Shown here: one piece after another, positions 33,068 to 42,953 of the stretch
How the letters are laid out: each line of letters opens with the position of its first letter
How positions within the stretch are numbered: the first letter of the stretch is position 1
DNA from: Pseudomonas helleri
GTDB taxonomy: Bacteria; Pseudomonadota; Gammaproteobacteria; Pseudomonadales; Pseudomonadaceae
Reading direction: 5' to 3'
DNA length: 64,000 nucleotides
Assembly (NCBI RefSeq): GCF_001043025.1
Contig: NZ_JYLD01000010.1
Coordinates: forward strand, 156,867 to 220,866
Notes under the pieces: generated by a model
The model's database searches: none
What the model was told of the DNA's origin: nothing
Seen by the model: only the letters and a program-made list of their open reading frames with translations
Position numbers and translations under genes: made by a program

Positions 33068-33386
33068 TCCCGAGCCACTTAACAGCCGAATTTTTGTGCG
33101 TCATCGCCTGCAATTGCGAGTGGTGTGGTTGGAGGATCAAATGTGGTGTTGCGCACGCGATCTCGGCCGTTTGATGGGCCGCACGTTAGGGCGTAAAGGG
33201 TTGGCCAAACTGGATGCTGATCAGCATCAGGAATTACCGATCCGCAGCCACGGCGCCGTGCAAGACACCTTGATGCTCAGCGAATCGGGGGCGTATGCCA
33301 TGCTGCTGTACCACTACCACCCCGAGAACCGCCATTTGCGCCAATGGCTGACCCATGAAGTGGTGCCCGCCATACGCTGCGGGTGA
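32961..33386 (+). CDS. BRO-N antirepressor-like protein, cassette 2
   Basis: A 141-residue protein differing from the cassette 1 product at only a few positions ('KTLTP' for 'KTITP', 'SNTDY' for 'SNNDY', 'WLEDQ' for 'WLGDQ'). It has the same Pro/His-rich N-terminus and BRO-N domain, with no C-terminal antirepressor domain. AGGA precedes the ATG by ten bases. It is followed by a REP pair and then by the convergent trpA gene. Strong conservation next to diverged regulatory RNA suggests recent duplication or gene conversion of the coding part. Confidence 0.8.
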   Translation: MKTLTPDPPRSNTDYTHTLLSDHAATRRALAHYQIDPEPLNSRIFVRHRLQLRVVWLEDQMWCCARDLGRLMGRTLGRKGLAKLDADQHQELPIRSHGAVQDTLMLSESGAYAMLLYHYHPENRHLRQWLTHEVVPAIRCG

Positions 33387-33401
33387 AACGACACACATCC
33401 T

Positions 33402-33470
33402 CTGTAGGAGCGAGCTTGCCTCGCGATCTTTTGATGTTTAAAAGATCGCGAGACGAGCTCGCTCCTACAG
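33402..33470. repeat. REP-type inverted pair closing cassette 2
   Basis: Near-identical to the REP pair at 32506. It lies between the convergent BRO-N and trpA genes and could end both transcripts. Confidence 0.85.
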
Positions 33471-33480
33471 GTTTTTAGCG

Positions 33481-34292
33481 TTAACCCGCGCGAGCAGTCC
33501 GCACGCCTTCGGCCAAGGCCGCGCACAGGCTCAGCACGCCGTCGACCGCTTGTTCCGGGGTGGCCGCGTTTTCGATTTTGTCGATCAAGGCCGAGCCCAC
33601 CACCACGCCATCCGCCAAGCGGGCAATCGCCGCCGCTTGTTCCGGGGTGCGAATCCCGAAGCCTACGCTGATCGGCAAGTCGGTGTGACGGCGCAGACGC
33701 GCAATCGCTTCGCTCACTTGGTCTGTGGTCGCCGAACCGGCGCCGGTCACGCCTGCCACCGACACGTAGTACACAAAGCCCGAGCTGCCATTGAGCACTT
33801 TAGGCAGGCGCGCATCGTCAGTGGTCGGGGTGGTCAGGCGGATGAAGTCCAGGCCTGCCGCTTGCGCAGGGTCGCACAGCTCTGAGTTGTGCTCGGGTGG
33901 CATGTCGACCACGATCATGCCGTCTACACCGGCCGCCTTGGCGTCAGCGATGAATTTAGCCACGCCGTAATGGTGGATCGGGTTGAAGTAACCCATCAGC
34001 ACCAGCGGCGTGTCGCTGTTGCCTTCGCGGAACTCGCGCACCATTTGCAGGGTTTTCGCCAGGTTTTGCTTGGCGCCCAACGCACGGATGTTGGCCAGCT
34101 GGATCGCCGGGCCATCGGCCATTGGATCGGTGAAGGGCATGCCCAACTCGATCACGTCAGCGCCCGCAGCAGGCAGGCCTTTGAGGATGGCCAGCGAGGT
34201 GGCGTAATCCGGGTCACCGGCGGTGACAAAGGTCACCAGCGCAGCGCGGTTTTGTTCTTTGAGTTCGGCAAAACGCGTTTGCAGGCGGCTCA

Positions 34293-34293
<1 letters not shown>
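33481..34293 (-). CDS. trpA: tryptophan synthase alpha chain TrpA
   Basis: Cleaves indole-3-glycerol phosphate to indole and glyceraldehyde 3-phosphate, and channels indole to TrpB. The 270-residue protein shows the catalytic Glu and Asp in 'VIELGMPFTDPMADGPAIQ', the 'GYFNPIHHYG' loop, and the phosphate site 'SVGFGIRTPEQAA' with 'ADGVVVGSALID'. The trpB stop overlaps its start codon (ATGA). Expected to be activated by the divergent TrpI with indoleglycerol phosphate, as in other pseudomonads. Confidence 0.97.
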
Positions 34294-35513
<1,220 letters not shown>

Positions 35514-35626
35514 GTGACGCTCCAGATAAAGAGGTGCGAAGGTCGATGGGCCTGACTTTACGCGCGACAACGCCAGATGAAAACCGATAAGATCGCCACA
35601 ACCTGTCAGGAAAACTCACAGATACC

Positions 35627-36517
35627 ATGAGCCGCGATCTCCCGCCCCTGAACGCCCTGCGCGCGTTCGAAGCCACCGCCCGCCTGAACAGCGTCAGCCA
35701 GGCGGCTGAACAGCTTAACGTCACCCACGGTGCCGTTAGTCGGCAAATCAAAGTGCTTGAAGAGCACTTGGGGGTCAGCCTGTTTGTGAAGGAGGGGCGC
35801 GGCCTGAAGCTCACGGATGCCGGGATCCGTCTGCGCGATGCCAGCAGCGAAGCCTTTGATCGCTTGCGCAATGTATGCACTGAACTCACGCAAAGCCATA
35901 TCGACGCGCCGTTTGTACTGGGCTGTTCGGGCAGTTTGCTGGCGCGCTGGTTTATCCCGCGTCTGGGCCGTTTAAAAGCCGACTTGCCGGATTTGCGCTT
36001 GCATCTGTCGGCCGGTGAAGGCGATCTGGACCCGCGCCGCTCCGGGCTGGACGCGTGGCTGGTGTTTGCCGAGCCGCCATGGCCCGCCGACATGCAGGTG
36101 TACGAATTGGCCAGTGAGCGCATCGGCCCGGTGCTGAGCCCGCATTATGCGCATTACCCGCAACTGTGTCAGGCACCGGCCAGCGCCCTGCTGGCTGAAC
36201 CGCTCCTGCACACCACGTCGCGACCGCAGGCGTGGCCCAGCTGGGCACAGCAACAGGCGATCGATGCGAAGGCGTTAAATTACGGGCAAGGATTTGAGCA
36301 CTTGTACTACTTGCTCGAGGCCGCAGTGGCGGGCCTGGGTGTGGCGATTGCCCCCGAACCGTTAGTGGCGGAGGACGTGCGGGCCGGTCGCCTGGCTGCG
36401 CCGTGGGGCTTTACTCAAACCCCGGCGCAGCTGGCGTTATGGGTGCCAAAGCGCGCCGCAGACGGGCGCGCTCGGCAACTGGCGCAATGGCTCAAGGCTG
36501 AGCTTGCGCAGGATTAG
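35627..36517 (+). CDS. trpI: LysR-type activator of trpBA, TrpI
   Basis: LysR-family regulator of 296 residues, divergent from trpBA. The N-terminal winged HTH ('LNALRAFEATARLNSVSQAA' followed by 'EQLNVTHGAVSRQIK') is typical of the TrpI/GcvA branch, and the C-terminal effector domain is about 90-290. The 113-base gap to trpB should hold its binding sites. Position and family fit TrpI, which responds to indoleglycerol phosphate in Pseudomonas. The stop overlaps by four bases that of the convergent DUF883 gene. Confidence 0.93.
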   Translation: MSRDLPPLNALRAFEATARLNSVSQAAEQLNVTHGAVSRQIKVLEEHLGVSLFVKEGRGLKLTDAGIRLRDASSEAFDRLRNVCTELTQSHIDAPFVLGCSGSLLARWFIPRLGRLKADLPDLRLHLSAGEGDLDPRRSGLDAWLVFAEPPWPADMQVYELASERIGPVLSPHYAHYPQLCQAPASALLAEPLLHTTSRPQAWPSWAQQQAIDAKALNYGQGFEHLYYLLEAAVAGLGVAIAPEPLVAEDVRAGRLAAPWGFTQTPAQLALWVPKRAADGRARQLAQWLKAELAQD

Positions 36518-36837
36518 TTACGCTTGCAGAGCAGAAAAGCCGCCAGCAGGCCCAATGCACCCAGCGCAACACCGGCGGTGGCATACGGATGCTCTTGCGC
36601 GTATTCACGGGTGGCGATGGCGGTTTCGCGGGTTTTGTCTTTTACCTCTTCATACGCGTCGCTGAGCAGGTGACGCGAGTGTTTCAGCGCGTTCTCGGCA
36701 TTGCTTTTAAGGGCGCCAAGGGTCTTCTTGGACTCGTCAGACGCGTCGTGCTTGAAGCTCTCCAGAGACTTGAGCAGGCTCTCGATCTCGGCTTCCATGC
36801 TTTGCAATGACGCTTTACGTGAAGTATTGCTAGCCAT
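36514..36837 (-). CDS. DUF883 (ElaB/YqjD-type) membrane-anchored protein
   Basis: A small 107-residue protein, largely amphipathic helix or coiled coil with many Lys/Glu/Ser, ending in one transmembrane segment ('ATAGVALGALGLLAAFLL') and 'CKRN'. This matches the DUF883 family, whose enteric members YqjD/ElaB bind ribosomes at the inner membrane in stationary phase. The function here is inferred from family only. It converges on trpI with a four-base overlap. Confidence 0.88.
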   Translation of the reverse strand: MASNTSRKASLQSMEAEIESLLKSLESFKHDASDESKKTLGALKSNAENALKHSRHLLSDAYEEVKDKTRETAIATREYAQEHPYATAGVALGALGLLAAFLLCKRN

Positions 36838-36992
36838 TAGGGCTCTCCTGCATTTGTGAGTGAGGGTGCGTGTTTAGTCCGACTGCGCCGTTTTCAGAAA
36901 GTGCAAAAAACCTGAACTTTTCCTTGCGAACGGCCCACGAAGTATTCAGCAGATTCGCTGCTAGGCTTTGATTGACGACAAAGGAGAACGTT

Positions 36993-37208
36993 ATGTCTGA
37001 CCATCACACCTACAAGAAAATCGAACTGGTAGGCTCGTCCCCAAGCAGCATAGAAGACGCCATCAGTCATGCACTGGCCGAAGCCAACAAAACCATCAAA
37101 CACCTGGAATGGTTTGAGGTGCTGGACACGCGCGGGCATATCAAGGACGGCAAGGTGGCGCACTATCAGGTGACGCTGAAGGTAGGTTTCCGGATCGCCA
37201 GCAGCTGA
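36993..37208 (+). CDS. dodecin family protein
   Basis: A 71-residue protein of the dodecin family, which forms hollow dodecamers binding flavin (and CoA in some). ATG 36993 follows AAAGGAG. 'YKKIELVGSSPSSIEDAI' and 'LEWFEVLDTRGHIKDGKVAHYQVTLKVGF' carry the typical Trp for flavin stacking and the 'RGHI' turn. Stand-alone gene with its own terminator. Confidence 0.92.
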   Translation: MSDHHTYKKIELVGSSPSSIEDAISHALAEANKTIKHLEWFEVLDTRGHIKDGKVAHYQVTLKVGFRIASS

Positions 37209-37268
37209 CCTGCGTCAGACTTTTAGCCAACAAACTGGCCGTTTGCCACAAAGTCCGCTAAACCCTCT

Positions 37269-37308
37269 GGGTGCGACATGAGCAGTCGTGTCGCACCCAT
37301 TTTGTTTT
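37269..37308 (+). terminator. rho-independent terminator after dodecin gene
   Basis: A perfect 10-bp stem GGGTGCGACA / TGTCGCACCC (37269-37278 with 37289-37298) is followed by ATTTTGTTTT. Confidence 0.88.
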
Positions 37309-37326
37309 GATCTGGGGAACTGACCG

Positions 37327-37551
37327 ATGAAAAAGATTTTAGTGGCTGTAGCTTTACTGAGTCTGGCGGGCACTGCTTTCGCAGCGGGCAAGCCTTGTGA
37401 AGAACTGAAGAGCGAAATTGCTGCGAAGATTGATGCTAATGGCGTCCCGCACTATTCGCTGGAAGTGGTCGACAAGGGCACTGCCTCTGACGGAAAAGTC
37501 GTGGGCTCGTGTGAAGGCGGCACCAAAGATATCGTTTACAAGCGCGGCTGA
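37327..37551 (+). CDS. DUF1161 periplasmic protein
   Basis: A 74-residue exported protein. The signal peptide ends 'AGTAFAA', and the mature part starts 'GKPCEELKSEIAAKIDANGV' and ends 'VVGSCEGGTKDIVYKRG'. Two Cys probably form a disulfide. DUF1161 has no known function. A paralogue with the same pattern lies at 39426. It is followed directly by a REP pair. Confidence 0.85.
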   Translation: MKKILVAVALLSLAGTAFAAGKPCEELKSEIAAKIDANGVPHYSLEVVDKGTASDGKVVGSCEGGTKDIVYKRG

Positions 37552-37554
37552 TTC

Positions 37555-37622
37555 TGTGGGAGCGGGCTTGCTCGCGATCTTTTCAATGATCAAAAGATCG
37601 CGAGACAAGCTCGCTCCTACAG
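37555..37622. repeat. REP-type inverted pair (hybrid arms)
   Basis: The left arm is of the TGTGGGAGCGGGCTTGCTCG subtype and the right arm of the CAAGCTCGCTCCTACA subtype, joined by GATC stems. It lies between the convergent DUF1161 and LLM genes. Confidence 0.82.
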
Positions 37623-37628
37623 AGCGGT

Positions 37629-38633
37629 TTAGGCCCCTTTCATGACTTGCGACAGCAGTTCGTAGGAATGAATACGGTCTGCATGCTCGTACAGGTCACA
37701 GGTAAAGATCAGTTCATCCGCCTGGGTCTGTTCGACCAGCACTTGCAGTTTGGTGCGGATTTTCTCGGGGCTGCCGACCATCGCCAGGCCCAAAAAGCTC
37801 ATCACTGCTTCTTTCTCGTGGGGTAGCCACAGCCCGTCCATGGTTTTCACCGGCGCGCGCTGTACCAGGCTCTGCCCACGCATCAAAGCCAAAATACGTT
37901 GCAGCACCGAGGTGGACAGGTATTCAGCCTGCTCATCGGTATCGGCCGCGACCAGCGGCACACCCAACATCACATACGGCTTGTCGAGCACCGCCGAAGG
38001 CTTGAAGTGGTTGCGGTAGACGCGAATCGCTTCGTGCATCAAACGCGGTGCGAAATGTGAGGCGAAGGCGTAGGGCAAGCCACGCTCACCAGCCAGCTGC
38101 GCACTGAACAGGCTCGACCCCAGCAGCCACACCGGCACGTTGGTTCCGGTGCCCGGCATGGCGATCACTCGCTGATCCGGGGTGCGTGGACCCAGGTAGC
38201 GCATCAGCTCGGCGACGTCTTCCGGGAAGTCATCCGCGCTGCCGGAACGCTCACGGCGCAGGGCGCGGGCAGTCATTTGGTCGGAGCCCGGCGCACGGCC
38301 AAGGCCCAGGTCGATGCGACCAGGGTAGAGGCTTTCGAGGGTGCCGAACTGCTCGGCAATCACCAGCGGCGCATGGTTGGGCAGCATCACCCCGCCCGAA
38401 CCGACGCGAATGGTCGAGGTGCCACCGGCCAGATAACCGATGAGCACCGATGTCGCCGAGCTGGCGATGCCGTCCATGTTGTGGTGTTCGGCTACCCAAA
38501 AACGGTTGTAGCCAAACTTTTCTACGTGTTGGGCCAAATCCAGCGAGTTGTGCAACGACTGGGCGGCGCCACCGTTTTCGCGCACGGGCACCAGGTCGAG
38601 GGTCGAGAATTTGACATCAGACAATCGTTTCAT
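37629..38633 (-). CDS. LLM-class flavin-dependent oxidoreductase (luciferase-like)
   Basis: A 334-residue member of the bacterial luciferase-like monooxygenase superfamily (MsnO8-like single-subunit group). 'FSTLDLVPVRENG' at the N-terminus, 'YGYNRFWVAEHHNMDG'-like text ('FGYNRFWVAEHHN'), 'RVGSGGVMLPNHAPLVIAEQ' and 'GRIDLGLGRAPGSD' are hallmark segments for FMN/F420-type binding. The start at ATG 38633 matches the family; the longer frame to 38729 adds an unrelated stretch. The substrate is unknown. Confidence 0.88.
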   Translation of the reverse strand: MKRLSDVKFSTLDLVPVRENGGAAQSLHNSLDLAQHVEKFGYNRFWVAEHHNMDGIASSATSVLIGYLAGGTSTIRVGSGGVMLPNHAPLVIAEQFGTLESLYPGRIDLGLGRAPGSDQMTARALRRERSGSADDFPEDVAELMRYLGPRTPDQRVIAMPGTGTNVPVWLLGSSLFSAQLAGERGLPYAFASHFAPRLMHEAIRVYRNHFKPSAVLDKPYVMLGVPLVAADTDEQAEYLSTSVLQRILALMRGQSLVQRAPVKTMDGLWLPHEKEAVMSFLGLAMVGSPEKIRTKLQVLVEQTQADELIFTCDLYEHADRIHSYELLSQVMKGA

Positions 38634-38848
38634 CAGCTGGCTACTCCAAGTGAGGGGCAGGTTCAGGCACTCGCAGAAACCCGCCAGTGATGACAGCAAT
38701 ATGGGCATATACCCGAGTTTCAATGACATCGATGATTTGAGCTACAAAAAAATGCGATTTGTCCGACAAGATGAACTTTGTGGAGCCGACTACCCTCACA
38801 ACTCCAGTCAAGGCGTGAAACCTTCACGCCGTTCTTCAGGAGGCACGT

Positions 38849-39280
38849 ATGAGTATTAAAAAGACTGCATCGGCACACTGGGCAGGCGACCTTAAAACCG
38901 GCATCGGTTCCATCTCTACCGAGACGGGCGTGTTGCGCGACGCACCGTATGGCTTCAAGGCCCGCTTTGAAGGTGGCAAGGGCACCAACCCTGAAGAACT
39001 GATCGGCGCCGCCCATGCCGGTTGCTTTTCGATGGCCCTGTCGATGATTTTGGGCGATGCCGGGCTTAAGGCCGACAGCATCGACACCAAGGCTGAAGTC
39101 ACCCTGGATCAAGTCGAGGGTGGGTTTGCGATTACTGCGGTGCACTTGATCCTCAAGGCCAAAATACCGGGCGCGACCCAGCAGCAGTTCGATGAGCTGA
39201 CCAAAAAAGCCAAAGAAGGCTGCCCGGTGTCCAAGGTGCTGAACGCCAAAATCACCCTCGACGCTACGCTGCAGGCCTGA
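38849..39280 (+). CDS. osmC: OsmC family organic hydroperoxide reductase
   Basis: Thiol peroxidase that reduces organic hydroperoxides, 143 residues, close to E. coli OsmC along its whole length ('ASAHWAGDLKTGIGSISTE', 'GTNPEELIGAAHAGCFSMAL'). Catalytic Cys59 and Cys125 ('EGCPVSKVLNA') are present. AGGAGG lies upstream of ATG 38849. Likely stationary-phase/osmotically induced as in other bacteria, but no promoter was assigned. A GC-rich inverted repeat (39308-39325 region) follows the gene. Confidence 0.93.
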   Translation: MSIKKTASAHWAGDLKTGIGSISTETGVLRDAPYGFKARFEGGKGTNPEELIGAAHAGCFSMALSMILGDAGLKADSIDTKAEVTLDQVEGGFAITAVHLILKAKIPGATQQQFDELTKKAKEGCPVSKVLNAKITLDATLQA

Positions 39281-39425
39281 TCGATAGACCCGACGTACGC
39301 CCCCGCCTGCATCGCAGTGGGGGCGGCGTTAGCCCGGACAGTTCGCAGACATCGCCGAATGTGATCGAATAGCCGCCGATTGCGTCTGACCATTACTGTG
39401 CGTTCTGCAAGAAGGGAGTCTCATC

Positions 39426-39659
39426 ATGAAACGTTTTGCTTTAGCGGTAATCAGTTGTGCTTTGGCCACCTCGGTATGGGCAGCGCCCAAACCTTGCGAC
39501 GAGTTGAAGGCTGAAATCGAAGCCAAGATTCAGGCCAATAACGTGTCGTCTTACACGCTCGAGATCGTGACCAATGACGAAGTACACGATCAGAACATGG
39601 TGGTAGGTTCGTGCGAAAACGGCACGAAGAAGATCATCTATCAGAAAAACGATAACTGA
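39426..39659 (+). CDS. DUF1161 periplasmic protein (second copy)
   Basis: A 77-residue exported protein. The signal peptide ends 'ATSVWAA', and the mature part 'PKPCDELKAEIEAKIQANNV' and 'MVVGSCENGTKKIIYQ' parallels the DUF1161 protein at 37327. The two Cys positions are conserved. GGGAG precedes the start. The paralogues flank the LLM and osmC genes, suggesting an old local duplication. Function unknown. Confidence 0.85.
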   Translation: MKRFALAVISCALATSVWAAPKPCDELKAEIEAKIQANNVSSYTLEIVTNDEVHDQNMVVGSCENGTKKIIYQKNDN

Positions 39660-39663
39660 CGGA

Positions 39664-40080
39664 CTAAGGCAGGCAGTTCACCAGCCGCTCCTCGGCCAGC
39701 ACCTTGCCTTCGGCGTTGTACAACCGCGCGTAAGCGTTAAAGCCCAGTGAGCGTGCCTGCAACCGGTAGCGTTGGCCGGGCTGGAAATCAGCGTAGTTGA
39801 CAGAGAGGTAGCACAACCGCTCTTGCGGCTCGCTGAACATACCCATCCCGCCGATAAACACTTCGTAGTCAAAGCGCACCATCAGCTCATGGCTGCCGGG
39901 GGTTACCTGAAAGTAACGCCCGTCGTTCAGGCGCTTGTTATCCAGGCGCTCGGCCATGATCAACTTGCCGGTTTGGGTTTCCAGATCAACCCAGGCCATG
40001 TTCGGATCGTGTGGTGGCAGAGGCGTGCTGGCACAGGCGCTGAGCAGGCTGGCCGTGAGCAAGAGCAAAAACGTGCGCAT
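39664..40080 (-). CDS. small outer-membrane-type lipoprotein of unknown function
   Basis: A 138-residue lipoprotein. ATG 40080 gives a compact signal 'MRTFLLLLTASLLSAC' with lipobox Leu-Ser-Ala-Cys; in-frame starts at 40092 and 40113 only lengthen the n-region. The mature part has a beta-rich pattern 'WVDLETQTGKLIMAERLDN', 'RYFQVTPGSHELMVRFDYEV' and 'YRLQARSLGFNAYARLYN', resembling PEGA-like domains of Pseudomonas lipoproteins. Function not recognised. Divergent from the peptidase gene at 40206. Confidence 0.72.
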   Translation of the reverse strand: MRTFLLLLTASLLSACASTPLPPHDPNMAWVDLETQTGKLIMAERLDNKRLNDGRYFQVTPGSHELMVRFDYEVFIGGMGMFSEPQERLCYLSVNYADFQPGQRYRLQARSLGFNAYARLYNAEGKVLAEERLVNCLP

Positions 40081-40205
40081 GGGAGTGTCCATCAGGATGT
40101 AATGCATCAGCATAGTGCCAGACCACTCTCACAGGGTGCTGTGCTTTTTCACACGCGTCACATAGGGTGTGCTGGATGAGCACTTGTCGCCCACTGGACC
40201 GCACC

Positions 40206-41273
40206 ATGCCCCTGACTTTTCGCTGCCTGCTTGCCCTCGCCTTTCTACCTCTTTTATACGGTTGCTCCAGTACGGGTTACTACTCGCAATTGCTCACCGG
40301 CCAATGGCACGTGTTGCAAGCCCGCGAGCCGGTGGCCAAGGTAGTGGCCGACCCTCAGCGTGACCCTGTGCTGCGCCAGCATCTGGCCCGGTCCCAAGCG
40401 GCCCGGACCTTTGCCAGCGAACAGTTAAAGCTGCCTGACAACCAGAGTTATCGCCTGTACGCCGATATCCAGCGACCGTACGTGGTGTGGAATGTCTTTG
40501 CGACAGCGGAGTTTTCGCTCGACCCGGTCACCTATTGCTTTCCGGTGGCCGGGTGCGTGGCCTACCGGGGTTATTACTCTCAGGGCGCCGCTCGCGGGGA
40601 TGCCGCGCTCAAGCGCGAGCAAGGCATGGATGTGTGGGTCAGCGGGGTTGAGGCGTACTCGACCCTGGGCTGGTTTGATGACCCGATCCTTAACAGCATG
40701 CTGCACTGGGGCGATGAGCGACTGGCCACGCTGATTTTTCACGAGCTGGCGCATCAGCGTTTTTATGTGAAGGACGACACTGAGTTCAACGAGTCATTTG
40801 CCAGCTTTGTCGAGCAGGAAGGCACGCGCCAATGGCGCGCCTACCAAGGGCTGCCAGCGGCACACACCAAGGGTTTGCAGCAGCGCGAAGCGTTTATTAC
40901 CTTGGTTCTGAGCACGCGCCAGCGCCTGCAGCAGCTGTACAGCCAAACGTTGCCAGCGGCTGAGATGCGCCAGCGCAAAGCCGCGGAGTTTGAGCGCATG
41001 CGCCGTGAATACCGTGCGCTTCGCGACCAGCAATGGGCGGGCAACAACCGCTACGACGCGTGGGTCAATGCCCCGATGAACAACGCCAAGCTGCTGCCGT
41101 TCGGGTTGTATGACCAATGGGTGCCGGCCTTTGCTGCGTTGTTCAAGCAAACCGGCGGTGACTGGGCGGTGTTTTACAAGGCCGTTGAACAATTGGGCAA
41201 GCTCCCACCGTTGCAGCGCACAGCGGCGCTGCGCCAGTGGGCCGGACCTTCACACAAGGCCAATAACCCTTAA
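40206..41273 (+). CDS. predicted aminopeptidase lipoprotein (COG4324)
   Basis: A 355-residue exported zinc peptidase. The signal peptide ends in a lipobox 'LYGC' (Cys about residue 20). The zinc site 'IFHELAHQRFYVKDDTEFNE' gives His-Glu-X-X-His, with a downstream Glu in 'FNESFASFVEQEG'. This corresponds to the predicted aminopeptidase family PF10023/COG4324. ATG 40206 is preferred over an upstream ATG (40167). The substrate is unknown. Its stop overlaps by four bases the end of the convergent phosphatase gene. Confidence 0.82.
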   Translation: MPLTFRCLLALAFLPLLYGCSSTGYYSQLLTGQWHVLQAREPVAKVVADPQRDPVLRQHLARSQAARTFASEQLKLPDNQSYRLYADIQRPYVVWNVFATAEFSLDPVTYCFPVAGCVAYRGYYSQGAARGDAALKREQGMDVWVSGVEAYSTLGWFDDPILNSMLHWGDERLATLIFHELAHQRFYVKDDTEFNESFASFVEQEGTRQWRAYQGLPAAHTKGLQQREAFITLVLSTRQRLQQLYSQTLPAAEMRQRKAAEFERMRREYRALRDQQWAGNNRYDAWVNAPMNNAKLLPFGLYDQWVPAFAALFKQTGGDWAVFYKAVEQLGKLPPLQRTAALRQWAGPSHKANNP

Positions 41274-41908
41274 ACCTTGGGGCTCAACCAGTTCTTGACC
41301 ACGCAAGAGGCGAACGGGCTGGTGCTGCACGCGCCGCTGGCCAGGGCTTGACGCAGTTTCGGGATATTGGCTTGCATCATGTATTTCTCGCCATCCTTGA
41401 AGTGCGAGTTTTCGCCAAAGCCACCTTGAGTCATTTCTTTCAGGGCGTCTTCTTTACTCCAGTCTTGCACCACCACGCGGTACATGGCTGCCATCAAGCC
41501 TGTGCGGTCGACACCATGTTTGCAGTGCATCAATACCGGGCCATGGGCCTGAGCCGTCTGGATGGCGCGCAAGGCGGCCAGCACATCGGCGTCATCGACA
41601 TGATTGGTGCGGTACGGCAATTGGACTTGTTCAACCCCCGGGGTTTTTAACCAGCTGCTGTCGGCTTCGGGCAAAAAGTTGATCACGGTGCCGATGTGCA
41701 GTTTTTCCAGCAACGGCTGGGCCTGGTCATCCGGCAAGGCGCTGCGGTACAGCGTGGGCGACATTTGGTACAGGTTGTATTGCGCATCAACCGGCTGCGC
41801 CCACTGGGGCGGGCGCGCCACGGCAAAATCATCGGCCATCGCCTGGGGCAGCGAAAACGCCGCCAATAATGTCAGGCACAGGGCAGGAGCAAACCGGGCT
41901 TTGGGCAT
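41270..41908 (-). CDS. periplasmic dual-specificity/tyrosine phosphatase-like protein
   Basis: A 212-residue exported protein. The signal peptide is cleaved after 'QAMA' (about residue 25). The Cys-X5-Arg P-loop 'HCKHGVDRTGLMAAMY' is intact (Cys129, Arg135), and a candidate general acid Asp lies in 'HVDDADVL' about 24 residues earlier. A DSP/PTP-like fold is expected. Such periplasmic phosphatases occur next to surface-polysaccharide or stress genes, but no such context is visible here. The C-terminus contains two Cys ('GACSTSPFASC'). Confidence 0.85.
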   Translation of the reverse strand: MPKARFAPALCLTLLAAFSLPQAMADDFAVARPPQWAQPVDAQYNLYQMSPTLYRSALPDDQAQPLLEKLHIGTVINFLPEADSSWLKTPGVEQVQLPYRTNHVDDADVLAALRAIQTAQAHGPVLMHCKHGVDRTGLMAAMYRVVVQDWSKEDALKEMTQGGFGENSHFKDGEKYMMQANIPKLRQALASGACSTSPFASCVVKNWLSPKV

Positions 41909-42204
41909 GTCAGCGCAACCACTTCGACTAAAGGATAAGGAGGTGGCGCTAGAGTGAGTCAGGCCTGATAAAAACTGTGTGAGCCACTTGTCAAAAATTC
42001 GTGATTAGCCAGCGCTGTTGCAGCGCTGAGGTGCGGCAAAATTACGCATGAATCGATTCAGCCTCGCCCCTTACCTGCTAGTATTTGTAACTATTAATTG
42101 CTGATACCTATTTTTTAAGCTCATCTGCGACGCTTGTCGCTGCCAACATGAAAGTTGCCACTGAGCAACTGCTACCCGTGAATGTCTGAAGAGGTGCCCC
42201 TCCC

Positions 42205-42951
42205 ATGTCTGAACAAGACAACCCGCGGCGTGAGTTTTTGCGCAAAACCCTAACGCTGATTCCGGTGGTCACTGTGGCAAGCACCGGCCTCGGCGGTTCC
42301 GTGCTCATGGCGACACCCGCTGCGGGCGCCACAGCCACACCTGAACCTGTGGGGCGCACGTCTTCCCCTGCCACACCTTATGAGCCGACGTATTTCACGG
42401 CCCAGGAATGGGCATTTCTGAACGCTGCGGTAGCACGCCTGATCCCCGCCGACGAGCAAGGCCCTGGCGCTCTGGAAGCTGGCGTCCCGGAGTACATAGA
42501 CCGGCAAATGCACACACCGTACGCCAGCGGCGCTCTGTGGTTCATGCAGGGCCCGTTCAATACCGATGCGCCGGCCGAGATGGGCTGGCAGAGCAAGCTT
42601 GTGCCCAAACAGATCTACCGCTTGGGCATCGCTGCCACGGAGGCTCTGTGCAAAACGACCTATAACTCAACATTTGCTGGGCTAGACAGCGCTACCCGAG
42701 ACGAAGTGCTCAAACAGCTGGAGGCCGGAACGCCCCACTTCGAGAGCGTCCCGGCCAAGATGTTTTTCAGTTTCCTGCTGCAAAACACTAAGGAAGGCTT
42801 CTTTTGCGACCCCATTCACGGCGGTAATAAGGGCATGGTCGGCTGGACCATGATCGGCTTCCCCGGCGCTCGCGCTGACTTTATGGACTGGGTCGAACGC
42901 AACGAGCAGTACCCCTTCCCGGCAGTTTCCATTCGCGGCGAGAGGGCCTGA
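42205..42951 (+). CDS. gluconate 2-dehydrogenase subunit 3 family protein (Tat signal)
   Basis: The small subunit of a three-component membrane-bound GMC dehydrogenase, 248 residues. The twin-arginine motif 'NPRREFLRKTLTLIPV' at residues 7-22 is the export signal, probably carrying the flavoprotein subunit across the membrane as a partner. The mature part has 'EWAFLNAAVARLIPADEQGP', characteristic of the subunit 3 family. It is first in an operon with the flavoprotein (2 bases apart) and a tri-haem cytochrome. A 296-base gap upstream with AT-rich stretches should contain the promoter. Confidence 0.9.
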   Translation: MSEQDNPRREFLRKTLTLIPVVTVASTGLGGSVLMATPAAGATATPEPVGRTSSPATPYEPTYFTAQEWAFLNAAVARLIPADEQGPGALEAGVPEYIDRQMHTPYASGALWFMQGPFNTDAPAEMGWQSKLVPKQIYRLGIAATEALCKTTYNSTFAGLDSATRDEVLKQLEAGTPHFESVPAKMFFSFLLQNTKEGFFCDPIHGGNKGMVGWTMIGFPGARADFMDWVERNEQYPFPAVSIRGERA

Positions 42952-42953
42952 GC

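Noticed and set aside
31758..33470. Prophage or phage remnant
   Set aside because: Only C4-like RNA and truncated BRO-N genes are present; there is no integrase, structural gene, lysis gene or attachment-site duplication, so a full prophage is not supported.
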